DNA of 64,000 nucleotides from an uncultured Roseateles sp. Its GTDB lineage: Bacteria > Pseudomonadota > Gammaproteobacteria > Burkholderiales > Burkholderiaceae_C. Each line of letters begins with the position of its first letter. The stretch's first letter is position 1. The notes under the pieces were generated by a model. It made no database searches and was not told where the DNA came from. It was given only the letters and a program-made list of their open reading frames with translations. The translations under genes and the position numbers were made by a program. The DNA is taken from contig NZ_CAMFJS010000002.1 of NCBI RefSeq assembly GCF_945956965.1, forward strand, positions 288,082 to 352,081. The letters run 5' to 3'. Shown here piece after piece: positions 9,765 through 18,193 of this stretch.

Positions 9765-11240
9765 ATGCGCCTCATGCTGTCCTCATTGCCAACCTCGCCC
9801 AAGCGGATTGCCCTTGTTCTGGCCCTTGGCCTCGGCCTTGGCGGCTGCGCCAGCTGGCCGCAGCCAGCCAGCAAGGCTTTACCGGCCGAGCTGCAGCAGG
9901 CCATGAAAGAAGCGGGCTTGCCGGAGTCGGCGCTGGGCCTGGTGGCTTTTCCGCTGCATGCGCGCGGCACCGGGCCACGCGTGCAGGCCGATGTGGCCAT
10001 GCAGCCCGGCTCCACCATGAAGCTGGTGACGGCCGTGGTGGCGCTGGAGCAGTTGGGCGCCAACTCCCGTGGCCGCACGGATTTGCTGATTGCCGACACG
10101 CCGCAGGGCGATGTGCTGCCCGGCCCGCTCTATCTGCGCGGCGGCGCTGACCCCGACCTGGATTGGCCGGCGCTGTGGCTGATGTTGCGCCAGCTGCGCG
10201 AGCAAGGCCTGCGCGAGATTCGCGGCGGCTTGGTGGTGGACCGCAGCCTGTTCAACCCGGCCCGGCCCGAGCTGGGCGCCCCGCCCTTTGATGAAGCGCC
10301 CGAGTTTCCCTACAACGTCATTCCCGATGCGCTGAACCTCAACGGTAGCCTGCTGCAATACGAGTTCAGTGCCGACGCCCAAGCGCTGCGCGCACGCAGC
10401 AGCCCGGTCTGGCACGGCTTGCAAGTCGATGCATCGACTGTGCGCCTGGCGCCCGAGCGTGCCTGCAAAGACTGGGAGCAGGGCTGGTTGCCCCCTCGGG
10501 TGCGTCAACTCCCCGGGGGTCAGGTCTTGCTGCAGCTGCAGGGTGAGTTCCCGGCGAATTGCCAGCAACGCCAGGCCCTCAACCTGCTGGACCGCCAGTG
10601 GATGACGGCCCAGTTGCTGCGCCAGTTCTGGCGTGAGCTGGGCGGCGAGATCAGCGGCCCCGATCTTGAAGCCGCGACGCCTGCGAACGCAGAGCTGCGC
10701 GCCAGCCACCAGGGCCGGCCCCTGGCCGAGGCCATGCGCGGCATGATGAAGCAGTCAGACAACGCCCTGACCCGGCTGGTCTATTTGCAGCTGGGTAGCC
10801 GCGTAGCCGCGCCCGGCCAAGCCACCCGGGAAGCGGCTGCCGCCCAGGTGCAGGCCTGGTTCGCGGCCAAGGGCCTGGACAGCAGCGGCCTGGTGATGGA
10901 CAACGGCTCGGGCCTGTCGCGCAGCGAGCGCATCAAGCCCACCCAGCTGGCTGCCTTGCTGGCCGTCGCCTGGGATGGCCCGCAAGCGCCCGAGTTGCTC
11001 AACAGCCTGCCCATTGCCGGTGTGGACGGCACGATGCGCCGCCGCCTCAAAGGCACCGCCGCCGAAGGCCATGCCCGGCTCAAGACCGGCACTTTGCGCG
11101 ATGTGACGGCGCTGGCCGGCTATGCCTTCGACGCCCAGCACAAGCCCTGGGTGCTGGTGGCCATCGTCAACGACGCGGCCGCGGGTGCCAAGGGTCGTGC
11201 GGTGCTGGACGCCGCGGTGGAGTGGGTGGCCAAGCAATGA
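9765..11240 (+). CDS. dacB: D-alanyl-D-alanine carboxypeptidase/endopeptidase, PBP4 type, lipoprotein
   Basis: A peptidase S13 (PBP4) protein of 491 residues. It has a lipoprotein signal with lipobox LGGC (Cys28), then the three penicillin-binding motifs: STMK at 83-86, SDN in MMKQSDNALT, and KTG in RLKTGTLRD. Conserved S13 segments (ALNLNGSLL, VMDNGSGLSR) are present. It removes the terminal D-Ala of murein peptides or cleaves D-Ala-mDAP crosslinks in the periplasm. Most PBP4 proteins are soluble, so the apparent lipid anchor is notable. The ATG at 9765 is two codons into a frame opening at a TTG; 9774 is another possible start. Confidence 0.9.
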   Translation: MRLMLSSLPTSPKRIALVLALGLGLGGCASWPQPASKALPAELQQAMKEAGLPESALGLVAFPLHARGTGPRVQADVAMQPGSTMKLVTAVVALEQLGANSRGRTDLLIADTPQGDVLPGPLYLRGGADPDLDWPALWLMLRQLREQGLREIRGGLVVDRSLFNPARPELGAPPFDEAPEFPYNVIPDALNLNGSLLQYEFSADAQALRARSSPVWHGLQVDASTVRLAPERACKDWEQGWLPPRVRQLPGGQVLLQLQGEFPANCQQRQALNLLDRQWMTAQLLRQFWRELGGEISGPDLEAATPANAELRASHQGRPLAEAMRGMMKQSDNALTRLVYLQLGSRVAAPGQATREAAAAQVQAWFAAKGLDSSGLVMDNGSGLSRSERIKPTQLAALLAVAWDGPQAPELLNSLPIAGVDGTMRRRLKGTAAEGHARLKTGTLRDVTALAGYAFDAQHKPWVLVAIVNDAAAGAKGRAVLDAAVEWVAKQ

Positions 11241-11336
11241 GTCACTTGCTAAGCCAACTGCAAATCTGGCGGCGGCCTTCAAGGCTGGACCTGAGCCAGG
11301 CCGGAAGGGCCGAGCAAGCCGCTTTGCGAATGACTC

Positions 11337-12260
11337 TTAACCTTGCAACATTGCCTTCACTGCGGGCTTTTTAGCCAAGTCAACTGGCTTACGGCCTTCG
11401 GCATCCACGGCTTGATGGTCTACAACGCCTGCCTCAAGGAACAAGGCAACCATGTCTTCGTCGCCGGACCGCACGGCTTTCAGGAATCGCTCGTGGTCGC
11501 TGGCTTCGACGCCCAACTTACTCAACTCGGAGCGTGCCGCCATGCGCTTGGCACGATCTGCAGCCTTTTTCTCAGTGCTACGTTGCTGGGCCACCAAGGG
11601 GTCAGCCACAACTTCGCGCTTACCCATCAGCGGTGCCATTTCGACCAAGCTATAGCTCAGCTTGGCCTCATTGAATTGCTCTTCCATTTTGGAGAGCGAT
11701 GTTTCGATGAAGGCCATGGGATCGCTATTCATGCCAATGGCCTTGGTGATCATCGTGCCTATGGTCTTGCCGCTCAGTAGGCCGCTCACGCCGCCGCTGG
11801 TCGATTTCGATTGGGCGAAGAAGGCAACGCGCATACCGCCTTGGTAGCGGAAGCCGCATGCCATGTAGTTGGCACTATCACCCCACTTGGCCATGCTGCC
11901 ATCACTGGAACTGACAGAGAACACCGCCTCATCGCACTGAGGGATCTGCATGCTCACCGGACCAAAGCTGAATTCCTTGAAGCTAATTCGCTTAGGCGTG
12001 GCGGGTGGCTCGTTCAAGGCCATGCCCTCACGCACATGGGCGTTGTCGCCGTGATAGGTCAAGGCTTTATGCACGATGTCTTGCACCTGTTTCACATTGC
12101 TCGCACCGGGAAGGTCGTAAGTCGCCGTCATCGACTTCGACTCCGTTTTGGTCTTCACGATGTCGTCAAAAAAAGCTTGGGCCGGCGTTGCTAGGCTGAG
12201 CCCGAAGGCTGCGCTCAGGCAAAACAGTGGCAGGCGGGAGCGGATGGCTGGTTGGAACAT
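11337..12260 (-). CDS. Secreted protein of unknown function with ankyrin-like tail
   Basis: A 307-residue protein with a clear signal peptide (LSAAFGLSLATPAQA, cleavage before FFDD). The middle shows no domain I recognise. An alanine- and lysine-rich segment at about 225-245 precedes a C-terminal ankyrin-like unit (HERFLKAVRSGDEDMVALFLEAGVVD, then DAEGRKPVDLAKKP). It is probably periplasmic. Base composition is more AT-rich than neighbouring genes, as is the adjacent stretch to about 13.1 kb, which hints at acquired DNA. Function cannot be assigned. Confidence 0.65.
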   Translation of the reverse strand: MFQPAIRSRLPLFCLSAAFGLSLATPAQAFFDDIVKTKTESKSMTATYDLPGASNVKQVQDIVHKALTYHGDNAHVREGMALNEPPATPKRISFKEFSFGPVSMQIPQCDEAVFSVSSSDGSMAKWGDSANYMACGFRYQGGMRVAFFAQSKSTSGGVSGLLSGKTIGTMITKAIGMNSDPMAFIETSLSKMEEQFNEAKLSYSLVEMAPLMGKREVVADPLVAQQRSTEKKAADRAKRMAARSELSKLGVEASDHERFLKAVRSGDEDMVALFLEAGVVDHQAVDAEGRKPVDLAKKPAVKAMLQG

Positions 12261-13143
12261 GAAAACTCCTTGACGAGGCTAGAAGGTGAGAACTCGACGA
12301 CAAGTCCGGTGTCGAACATTTGGGAGACTGGTGGACGGGCGGGTCAGATTTGGTGCTTCGACTTCTTCAGACGTTGGTTTGCGGCACACCACTGAGTTCA
12401 CTGCCAAGGCATGGCCTAAGGAACGCCGCTCTCTGGGCGGCCCTTGCATTTGATGGGTACAAGTCGGTACTCCCTTTAAGTCCGGGCCACTTGGTGACTG
12501 AAAGGGGATTGCAGTTGCCAATCTGTCTCCCGACAGATTGGATTGCTGGGCTTCTTGCGAAGCGTGGGAACTCATGTCTCCCTATTGCAACCCCGCTGTC
12601 GTTGCGGGTGAACTTGGTTCGCCCGCCGAAGACCGGAAGCTTTGCGACCCCGGCTTTCGCTCGAGTGTGCTTGGATGTATCTAGTTAGCTTTATTTGTAA
12701 GCGAGAGTAATGAGCCGAGATAGCCCATAAAGCATGCCGCTTCCTGCATCTGTGAAAGATTGCTCGAAGGCGCAAAGCATTCAGTGGGCATGTCGCGAGT
12801 CGGCGACACAGTTGGTCTGACATCCAGATTGATCCGGCGCGCCAAGACTGAGCGTGATCCTTCTCCCTGTGGCCTGGCCCATTTAGACCGAACTGAGTTG
12901 ATCGCACCATATGCAGCGCTGGGTCGTTGTGCGTAGAAAACTGCAAGTTGCTCAACTTTGTGCAGATCGTGCCCAGCATTTGGACAAAGCCAGAGCCCTC
13001 ACCTATATTGAAATCACAGCTAGCAAACGTATCAGTTTGAACCTCGTGCCGCACCGACGCCACGCCAATGCAGCAGTGCCTTGCGCCTCATCAGCGCCGC
13101 ATCACAGAGCCACCTTGGGTCTCGAGCCAACGCAGGGTTTGAC
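12261..13143. other. Long gene-poor stretch of lower GC
   Basis: About 880 bases with no convincing gene. Open frames on both strands (for example 12320-12688 plus and 12572-13063 minus) lack ribosome sites, domain motifs and the codon bias of nearby genes. GC is visibly lower than the flanks. The only strong structure I see is a perfect hairpin at 12518-12541. The stretch may be decayed coding DNA or hold an untranslated RNA; the sequence does not decide. Confidence 0.4.
12518..12541. other. Perfect 10-bp hairpin in gene-poor region
   Basis: The arms CCAATCTGTC (12518-12527) and GACAGATTGG (12532-12541) pair completely around a TCCC loop. No T-run follows on either side, so it does not look like a simple intrinsic terminator. 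It could be part of a structured RNA or a dyad protein site. Confidence 0.45.
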
Positions 13144-13587
13144 ATGACAGGCAGCTTGAGCAAAGAGCTTTCTCGCCCCAGGTCATGGCGGCATGCCGTG
13201 GCCGATTTTGTGGCCAGTGCTTTCGGCCTCGACGGCGGTGACGGCTGGTGGGATACCCGCCTCGCGTCGCCACCGGCTGGCTTGGCCATCAGCCTGGCGT
13301 ATGAGATCGATGGCCAAATCTGCACGCCGCAGGAACCGATCCATCTAGCCCCTGGCCGCCCCTTCTTGGCACGTCCGGTGGCGCTGGGTTTGCCGGCTGC
13401 AGATGCCAGTCGGGCGCGTTGGCAGGTGATTGACGCAGCCGCCCTGCCGGCCGGCCTGGCTTTGGACATGGCCACCGGCGCGCTGTGCGGCACGCCACCA
13501 AGGGCAGGGCATTTCACCCTGCACATCCGCTTCGGCCTAAGCGGCTATGTCGGCAGCATCGAGGCGCAGTTCGAGTTCTACGCCTGA
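13144..13587 (+). CDS. Small protein with a putative Ig (He_PIG-like) domain
   Basis: A 147-residue protein. The C-terminal half follows the He_PIG pattern of cadherin-like Ig modules: LPAGLALDMATGALCGTPPRAGHF then FTLHIRFGL, with an ARPVALGLP lead strand. Such domains normally occur as tandem repeats in large secreted adhesins or glycan-binding proteins. Here there is a single copy and no signal peptide. I chose the ATG at 13144; an upstream start at 13081 extends into low-bias sequence. The stop overlaps the convergent ldcA-like gene by about ten bases. Function unknown. Confidence 0.6.
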   Translation: MTGSLSKELSRPRSWRHAVADFVASAFGLDGGDGWWDTRLASPPAGLAISLAYEIDGQICTPQEPIHLAPGRPFLARPVALGLPAADASRARWQVIDAAALPAGLALDMATGALCGTPPRAGHFTLHIRFGLSGYVGSIEAQFEFYA

Positions 13588-14648
13588 GTCAGCACCACCG
13601 GCTGCAGCAACTGCAGGGTGCCAGCATCCGCATCGATTTCGGCCGCCGCGCCCAGCGGCAGGGTCAGCTGGCGCTTGATGTGGCCGAAGCTGGCGCCGCG
13701 GTAGACCGGGATGTTCATGGGCTTGACGAAGTAGTCGTCGAAGACTTCGTCCAGGGTCAGAGAGCCATAGCCCTCACCCGGCTCGCATTTGGTGAAGCCG
13801 CCCAGCACCACGCCGGCCAACTGATCCAGCGCGCCGGCCAGGCGCAGGGTGGAGAGGCAGCTGTCGATTTTGTAGATGGGCTCGTTGACGTCTTCCAGAA
13901 ACAGAATCGCGCCACGGAAGTCGGGCCAGAAGCGCGAGCCTGCCAGCCCGGCCAGCACGCTCAAATTGCCGCCTAGCAAATGGCCGCGTGCCTTGCCCCC
14001 ACGCAGGGCGCGGGTGCGGTCGTTCTTGGCCACCAGGGCGTCGCCGCGCTCGGGCGTGGGGTTGCGCAGAAGCGCGGCCTCGCCTTCCATCACCAGCTGG
14101 CGAAAGTTGTTCAGGCTGTAAGCATTCCATTCCGCGGCGCCCATGGGGCAGTGGAAGGTGACCAGGCCGGTGCGGGCATGAATGGCCGTGGTCAGCGCGG
14201 TCAGATCGGAGAAGCCGCCAAAGAACTTGGGGCGAGCTTTGATCAAGTCGTAGTCCAGCTTGTCGACGATGCGGCTGCAGCCGGAGCCGCCGCGCAGGGC
14301 CAGGATGCCGGCCACGCTGTCGTCGGCAAACATGGTGTTCACATCGGCGGCGCGCTGGGCATCGGTGCCGGCGAACTGGCCGTACCGGGCGCGCAGATGG
14401 GCGCCCGGCTTGACCTTGAAGCCCATCGCTTGCACCGTTTCAAAGGCCAGCTCGAAGGGCTCGCGCTCGAAAAATGCATGGGAGGGAGCGACCAGGCCGA
14501 TGGTGTCACCGGGCTGCAAGCGGCGCGGCAAGAGCAGGGCCGGCCGGCGGCTGCTGACACTGCTGCTGGCGGCCGACGCGGCCAGCGCCGTTCCGGCGCC
14601 CAGGGCGGCGAGGGATTGTTGGGCAAACAGGCGGCGGGTTGGTGTCAT
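13578..14648 (-). CDS. ldcA: LD-carboxypeptidase (murein tetrapeptide carboxypeptidase, family S66)
   Basis: A 356-residue S66 peptidase. The nucleophile Ser147 lies in GGFSDLTAL. The triad is completed by the glutamate of LFLEDVNEPIY and the histidine of FGHIKRQLTLPLG. The family cleaves the L,D bond before the terminal D-Ala of murein tetrapeptides. The usual enzyme is cytoplasmic, but this one starts with TPTRRLFAQQSLAALGAGTALAASA, which resembles a Tat-type export signal, so it may act in the periplasm. The ATG at 14648 was chosen for that signal. It lies 102 bases behind ddpX, in the same direction as the dppA-lysR-ddpX run, and may share its transcript. Confidence 0.85.
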   Translation of the reverse strand: MTPTRRLFAQQSLAALGAGTALAASAASSSVSSRRPALLLPRRLQPGDTIGLVAPSHAFFEREPFELAFETVQAMGFKVKPGAHLRARYGQFAGTDAQRAADVNTMFADDSVAGILALRGGSGCSRIVDKLDYDLIKARPKFFGGFSDLTALTTAIHARTGLVTFHCPMGAAEWNAYSLNNFRQLVMEGEAALLRNPTPERGDALVAKNDRTRALRGGKARGHLLGGNLSVLAGLAGSRFWPDFRGAILFLEDVNEPIYKIDSCLSTLRLAGALDQLAGVVLGGFTKCEPGEGYGSLTLDEVFDDYFVKPMNIPVYRGASFGHIKRQLTLPLGAAAEIDADAGTLQLLQPVVLTQA

Positions 14649-14750
14649 GCGTGGCTGCTTGGGGTTAGCAAGGATGGGTTGTTTGATAGGCGCTCGGTGA
14701 GCGAGCGGCACAGGCCTCATCGCCTAGCCGCGGCATGAACTCCAAGCCGC

Positions 14751-15371
14751 TCAGAGCACGCGCGGCAAATCCCGGCGCACTGCCTCGCGGTCGCCAAAGT
14801 CGAAATGCCACCACTCGGTGCTGATGGTTTGAAAGCCGGCCTGACGCATGGCGGCGCGCAGCCAGCCTCGCTCGATCAGATGCTCGTGGCGCAAAAGGCC
14901 TTGGGCCAGATGCTCGGCCTCATGGTCGGTGTGCGAGATCAGGCTCATTTCGTCGAAGGCCGCGCCCATATCGACCTCGCGGCCTTGCGGGTCAAGCAAG
15001 CTCACGTCCACCGCCATGCCCCAGCTGTGGATGGAGCCGCGCGCTGGGTTGGCCAGGTAAAGCGTCAGCGGCGTGCCGGCCAGCTCGGCCCACAGCAGCT
15101 CTTGCACGCGTTGGGGGCGCAGCGCGTCCAGCACCAGCAGCCGATAACCGGGGCGGTGGCGTGAGAGCCATTGCGCGGCTTGGGCCAGGGCGTCGGCGGC
15201 CTCGCGGCGCAGCCAGCTGCAGTCCAGGCCGCCGTAGATATTGCGGCTGACGAAGTTGTCCGGCGTGGCGTAGCGCAGGTCGACGGCGATGCCCTCGATG
15301 CTCAGCAAGGCGCGAAAGTCGGGGTGCTGGGCGATGTCCTCGCAATCAATCATCGGTGGCGTCGGGCTCAT
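14751..15371 (-). CDS. ddpX: D-alanyl-D-alanine dipeptidase (VanX/DdpX family, M15D)
   Basis: A 206-residue zinc peptidase. Ligands and catalytic residues are visible: SIHSWGMAVD at 113-122 (His115 and Asp122 as ligands), then TEWWHF at 185-190 (Glu186 base, His189 ligand). Arg85 in DALRPQRV matches the substrate-stabilising arginine. The enzyme hydrolyses D-Ala-D-Ala to free D-Ala. In E. coli ddpX heads a dipeptide transporter operon; here it overlaps the upstream lysR gene by four bases and follows dppA, a comparable linkage. VanX-type vancomycin resistance is unlikely because no VanH/VanA partner is present. Confidence 0.9.
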   Translation of the reverse strand: MSPTPPMIDCEDIAQHPDFRALLSIEGIAVDLRYATPDNFVSRNIYGGLDCSWLRREAADALAQAAQWLSRHRPGYRLLVLDALRPQRVQELLWAELAGTPLTLYLANPARGSIHSWGMAVDVSLLDPQGREVDMGAAFDEMSLISHTDHEAEHLAQGLLRHEHLIERGWLRAAMRQAGFQTISTEWWHFDFGDREAVRRDLPRVL

Positions 15372-16270
15372 GGGGCAAGGCTTTCCAGGCTCAGGCGAGC
15401 GGCTTCGCCCAGGTACTTGACCAGGCGGCGCGAGGTTTGGGCCAGCGGTGCATTGGCGGCGCTGAGCAGATAAAGGTGCACTGGCACGGCGGGCGCCAGC
15501 GGCCGCAGGCTCAGGCGGCTGCGGTCGGCGGATGCGGCGGTGAAGGGGTCCACCACCGTCATGCCCACACCGGCTTCCACCAGGGCGCGGGCCAGCTGAT
15601 AGGTCTGCACGGTGAGGCGGCTGTGCAATGGCCGGCCTTGCGCTTCGGCCGCGCTTTGCACCACATCGGAGAGCGGATCATCGGCGCCCAGGCCGATCAG
15701 CTCGGTTTGGAACTCGTTCACGCTCAAGGGGCCGACCCCGGCGGCCTCGGGGCTGCCCAGCGGGCACAAGGCCATCATCGCGCCGCTGGCCAGCACCTCG
15801 GCCTTGATGCCGGGGTGGTGGGGGTCTTGCAGCGACAGGGCCAGATCGGCCTCACCCAGCAAGAGGGCCGAGACGATCTCGCGCGTGTGGTGGGTGGCCA
15901 GGGAGCAATGGCTGTCGGGGAAGGCCGCGCACCAACGTGTCATGGCCGCCGGAATCACCGCCGCGCCCAGGGTCGGGGTGGCGACCAGGCGCACCCGTTC
16001 CGACTCACCGCTGCGCAAGCTGGCTGCCAGGCGCCGGATGCTGACCAGATCGCGGTTGAGCTTGTCGATTTCAACGAAGAGCCGGTGCGCCTCGGGCGTC
16101 GGGTAGAGCTTGCCGCGCACGCGGTCGAACAGGGGCAGGCCGAGCTGCAGCTCGCAATGCTGCAGCACCTTGGTGACGGCGGGTTGGGAGATGTGCAGCA
16201 GTTGCGCGGCACCACTGATGGTGCCGGCCTGCATGATGGCGTGGAAGACTTCGATGTGTCTGAGTCGCAT
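15368..16270 (-). CDS. LysR-family regulator of the dppA-ddpX cluster
   Basis: A 300-residue LysR-type regulator. The N-terminal winged helix (RHIEVFHAIMQAGTISGAAQLLHISQPAVTKVLQHCE) fills residues 4-60, and a periplasmic-binding-like effector domain follows. It sits between dppA (42 bases upstream) and ddpX (four-base overlap), all read leftward, so it is co-transcribed with its likely targets rather than divergent from them. The effector may be a murein-derived peptide or D-amino acid; this is inference from context. Confidence 0.88.
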   Translation of the reverse strand: MRLRHIEVFHAIMQAGTISGAAQLLHISQPAVTKVLQHCELQLGLPLFDRVRGKLYPTPEAHRLFVEIDKLNRDLVSIRRLAASLRSGESERVRLVATPTLGAAVIPAAMTRWCAAFPDSHCSLATHHTREIVSALLLGEADLALSLQDPHHPGIKAEVLASGAMMALCPLGSPEAAGVGPLSVNEFQTELIGLGADDPLSDVVQSAAEAQGRPLHSRLTVQTYQLARALVEAGVGMTVVDPFTAASADRSRLSLRPLAPAVPVHLYLLSAANAPLAQTSRRLVKYLGEAARLSLESLAP

Positions 16271-16312
16271 GGGCCTAGGCTTTGGCTGACGGGCTGGCTG
16301 GCGTGCTTGCCC

Positions 16313-17917
16313 TTATTTGCGGTAGACGTCTTCGAAGTCCACCGTGCCGTTGGGCGCCATGATGAAGCCCTGCACATCCTTGCGCACCGGGATGTAGACG
16401 GTGGAGTGGGCCATGGTGATCCAGGGCCGCTCGCGCTTGAAGATCACTTGCGCCTGCTCGTACAAGGCATTGCGCTTCTTGGCATCGGGGGTGGCGCGGG
16501 CCTCGTCGATCAGCTTTTCAAATTCCTGATTGCAGAATTTGACGCCGCTGCGGTTCGCGGCGCAGCTGAGGTTGGGGGTCAGGAATTCGTCGGCATCGCC
16601 GGTCTCGCCACCCCAGCCGCTCATATAGACGTTGTGCTCGCCGTTGTTGGCGCGCTTGAGGTATTCGCCCCACTCATAGGTTTTGATATTGGCTTTGACG
16701 CCGATCTTGGCCCAGTCTTGCTGGATCAGCTGGGCCATCAGCTGGCCGTTGGGGTTGGTGGGGCGGCTCACCGGCAGCGCCCAAAGGTCGATCTCCATGC
16801 CCTTGGCGAAGCCGGCCTTGGCCAGCAGCTGCTTGGCGCGCTCGGGGTTGTATTCGTTCTTCAGCTGCTTGTTGTAGCCGGGGATGGCGGGCGGGAAGGC
16901 GCTGACGGCCTGCGTTGCATCGCCACGCGGGAACAGGGCCTTGAAGATGGCATCGCGGTCCACCGCGATGTCCAGCGCCTCGCGCACTTCGCGTTTGTCG
17001 GTGGGCGCCTTCTTCATATTGAAGGACAGGTAGGAGATGTTCAGCGCCTGAATCTTCATCACCGTGATGTCGGCCCGGCCGTCCATGGCCGACACGTCCA
17101 CATCCCGGATCGCCGAGGCCACCTGGCATTCACCCGCCAAGAGCTTTTGCACCCGCACATTGGGTTCACGGCTGATGCTGAAGATCAGCGCCGGCGTCTG
17201 CTGCTTTTTGCCCCAGGTGTCGGGGTTGGCGGTCATGCGCAGCACATCGTCCTTGGCATAGGACTTGAACACATAGGGCCCGGTGCCGACTGGCTGGTTG
17301 TTGATCTGGGCGGCTTGGCCGGCCTTGAGCAGCTGCGCACCGTACTCGGCCGAATGGATGCCCGACCAGGCCATGGCCAGATTGGTGGCGAAGGTGACGT
17401 TGGGCGCTTTCAGGCGGAAGCGCACCGTCATGTCATCGACCCGGTCAATCCCGTCCAGCAGCTTGGCCAAACCCATGTTCTGCGGGTAGATGAAGTTGGC
17501 CGGGAAGGCCTTGTTGAAGGGGTGCTGCGGGTCGATGAAGCGCTGGAAGGTGAACAGCACATCGTCCGCATTGAGCGTGCGGCTGGGCTTGAAGTAGGGC
17601 GTGCTGTGGAACTTCACACCCGGCCGCAGGGTGAAGGTGAAGGTCTTGGCGTCGGGTGAGATCTGCCAGGCGGTGGCCAGTTGCGGGATCAGCTCCGTCG
17701 TGCCGCGCTTGAAGGCCAGCAGACCTTGGAACATCTGGCTATTGGCCGTGTTGGTGCTGGCGCTGTCCCACAGACCGGGGTCAAAGCCCTCGGGGCTGGC
17801 ATCGGCGCAGTAGACCAGGGGTTTGGCGGCCAGCGCGGCCAGGCTGGAGCTGGCCAGCGCTGCGGCAAGTGCCAAACTGATGAAAGGTTTCCGGGGCTGG
17901 GGCAGCAGGGTCGGCAT
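16313..17917 (-). CDS. dppA: Dipeptide ABC transporter periplasmic binding protein, DppA-like
   Basis: A 534-residue SBP_bac_5 protein with a signal peptide (FISLALAAALASSSLAALA) and mature start KPLVYCADASPEGFDPGL, which closely follows E. coli DppA. Conserved stretches include NADDVLFTFQRF, NQPVGTGPYVFKSY, DLWALPVSRPTNPN and YEWGEYLKRANNGEH. It captures dipeptides, possibly murein tripeptides or heme, in the periplasm. No permease follows; ddpX and lysR do. The nearest permease/ATPase set (dppBCDF at 24739-28769) lacks its own binding protein, so this is the natural partner. The ATG at 17917 was chosen over longer frames because it places the signal peptide correctly. Confidence 0.9.
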   Translation of the reverse strand: MPTLLPQPRKPFISLALAAALASSSLAALAAKPLVYCADASPEGFDPGLWDSASTNTANSQMFQGLLAFKRGTTELIPQLATAWQISPDAKTFTFTLRPGVKFHSTPYFKPSRTLNADDVLFTFQRFIDPQHPFNKAFPANFIYPQNMGLAKLLDGIDRVDDMTVRFRLKAPNVTFATNLAMAWSGIHSAEYGAQLLKAGQAAQINNQPVGTGPYVFKSYAKDDVLRMTANPDTWGKKQQTPALIFSISREPNVRVQKLLAGECQVASAIRDVDVSAMDGRADITVMKIQALNISYLSFNMKKAPTDKREVREALDIAVDRDAIFKALFPRGDATQAVSAFPPAIPGYNKQLKNEYNPERAKQLLAKAGFAKGMEIDLWALPVSRPTNPNGQLMAQLIQQDWAKIGVKANIKTYEWGEYLKRANNGEHNVYMSGWGGETGDADEFLTPNLSCAANRSGVKFCNQEFEKLIDEARATPDAKKRNALYEQAQVIFKRERPWITMAHSTVYIPVRKDVQGFIMAPNGTVDFEDVYRK

Positions 17918-18193
17918 GGGGCGTGAATTCAGGCAGCGTGGGGTGGTGCGATTGTGCGGGAGGGGGTCAGCGCGCAGCAGTGACGAAGCGAGTTTTAACC
18001 ATAACATGAGCTTATAGGCTGGCGCCTTGGCTAGCCTGTTTTGGCGCTGCTGGCGCCTCGCCGTCAAGATTCACGCCAAGCCTTGGAGACTTCTGGCATC
18101 CCCACTTTTCTGTCCTAGACTGCGGCGGCAAGTTTTTGAGCCGGATCAGCCGAGCTGCCGGCATGTCGAGAATCTATTGGGGAGGGGAAGGCC

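Noticed and set aside
12320..13063. Frames at 12320-12688 (plus) and 12572-13063 (minus)
   Set aside because: They overlap each other, have no ribosome site, no motif, and odd composition with many Cys, His and Arg.
14751..15371. ddpX considered as a vancomycin-resistance vanX
   Set aside because: No vanH, vanA or vanRS genes are present, and the neighbours are a dipeptide binding protein and LD-carboxypeptidase, which point to dipeptide salvage.
15356..17659. A 767-codon plus-strand frame opposite dppA, lysR and ddpX
   Set aside because: It is antisense to three well-supported genes. Its product is rich in His, Gly, Gln and Ala with no domain, the usual shadow of high-GC coding DNA.
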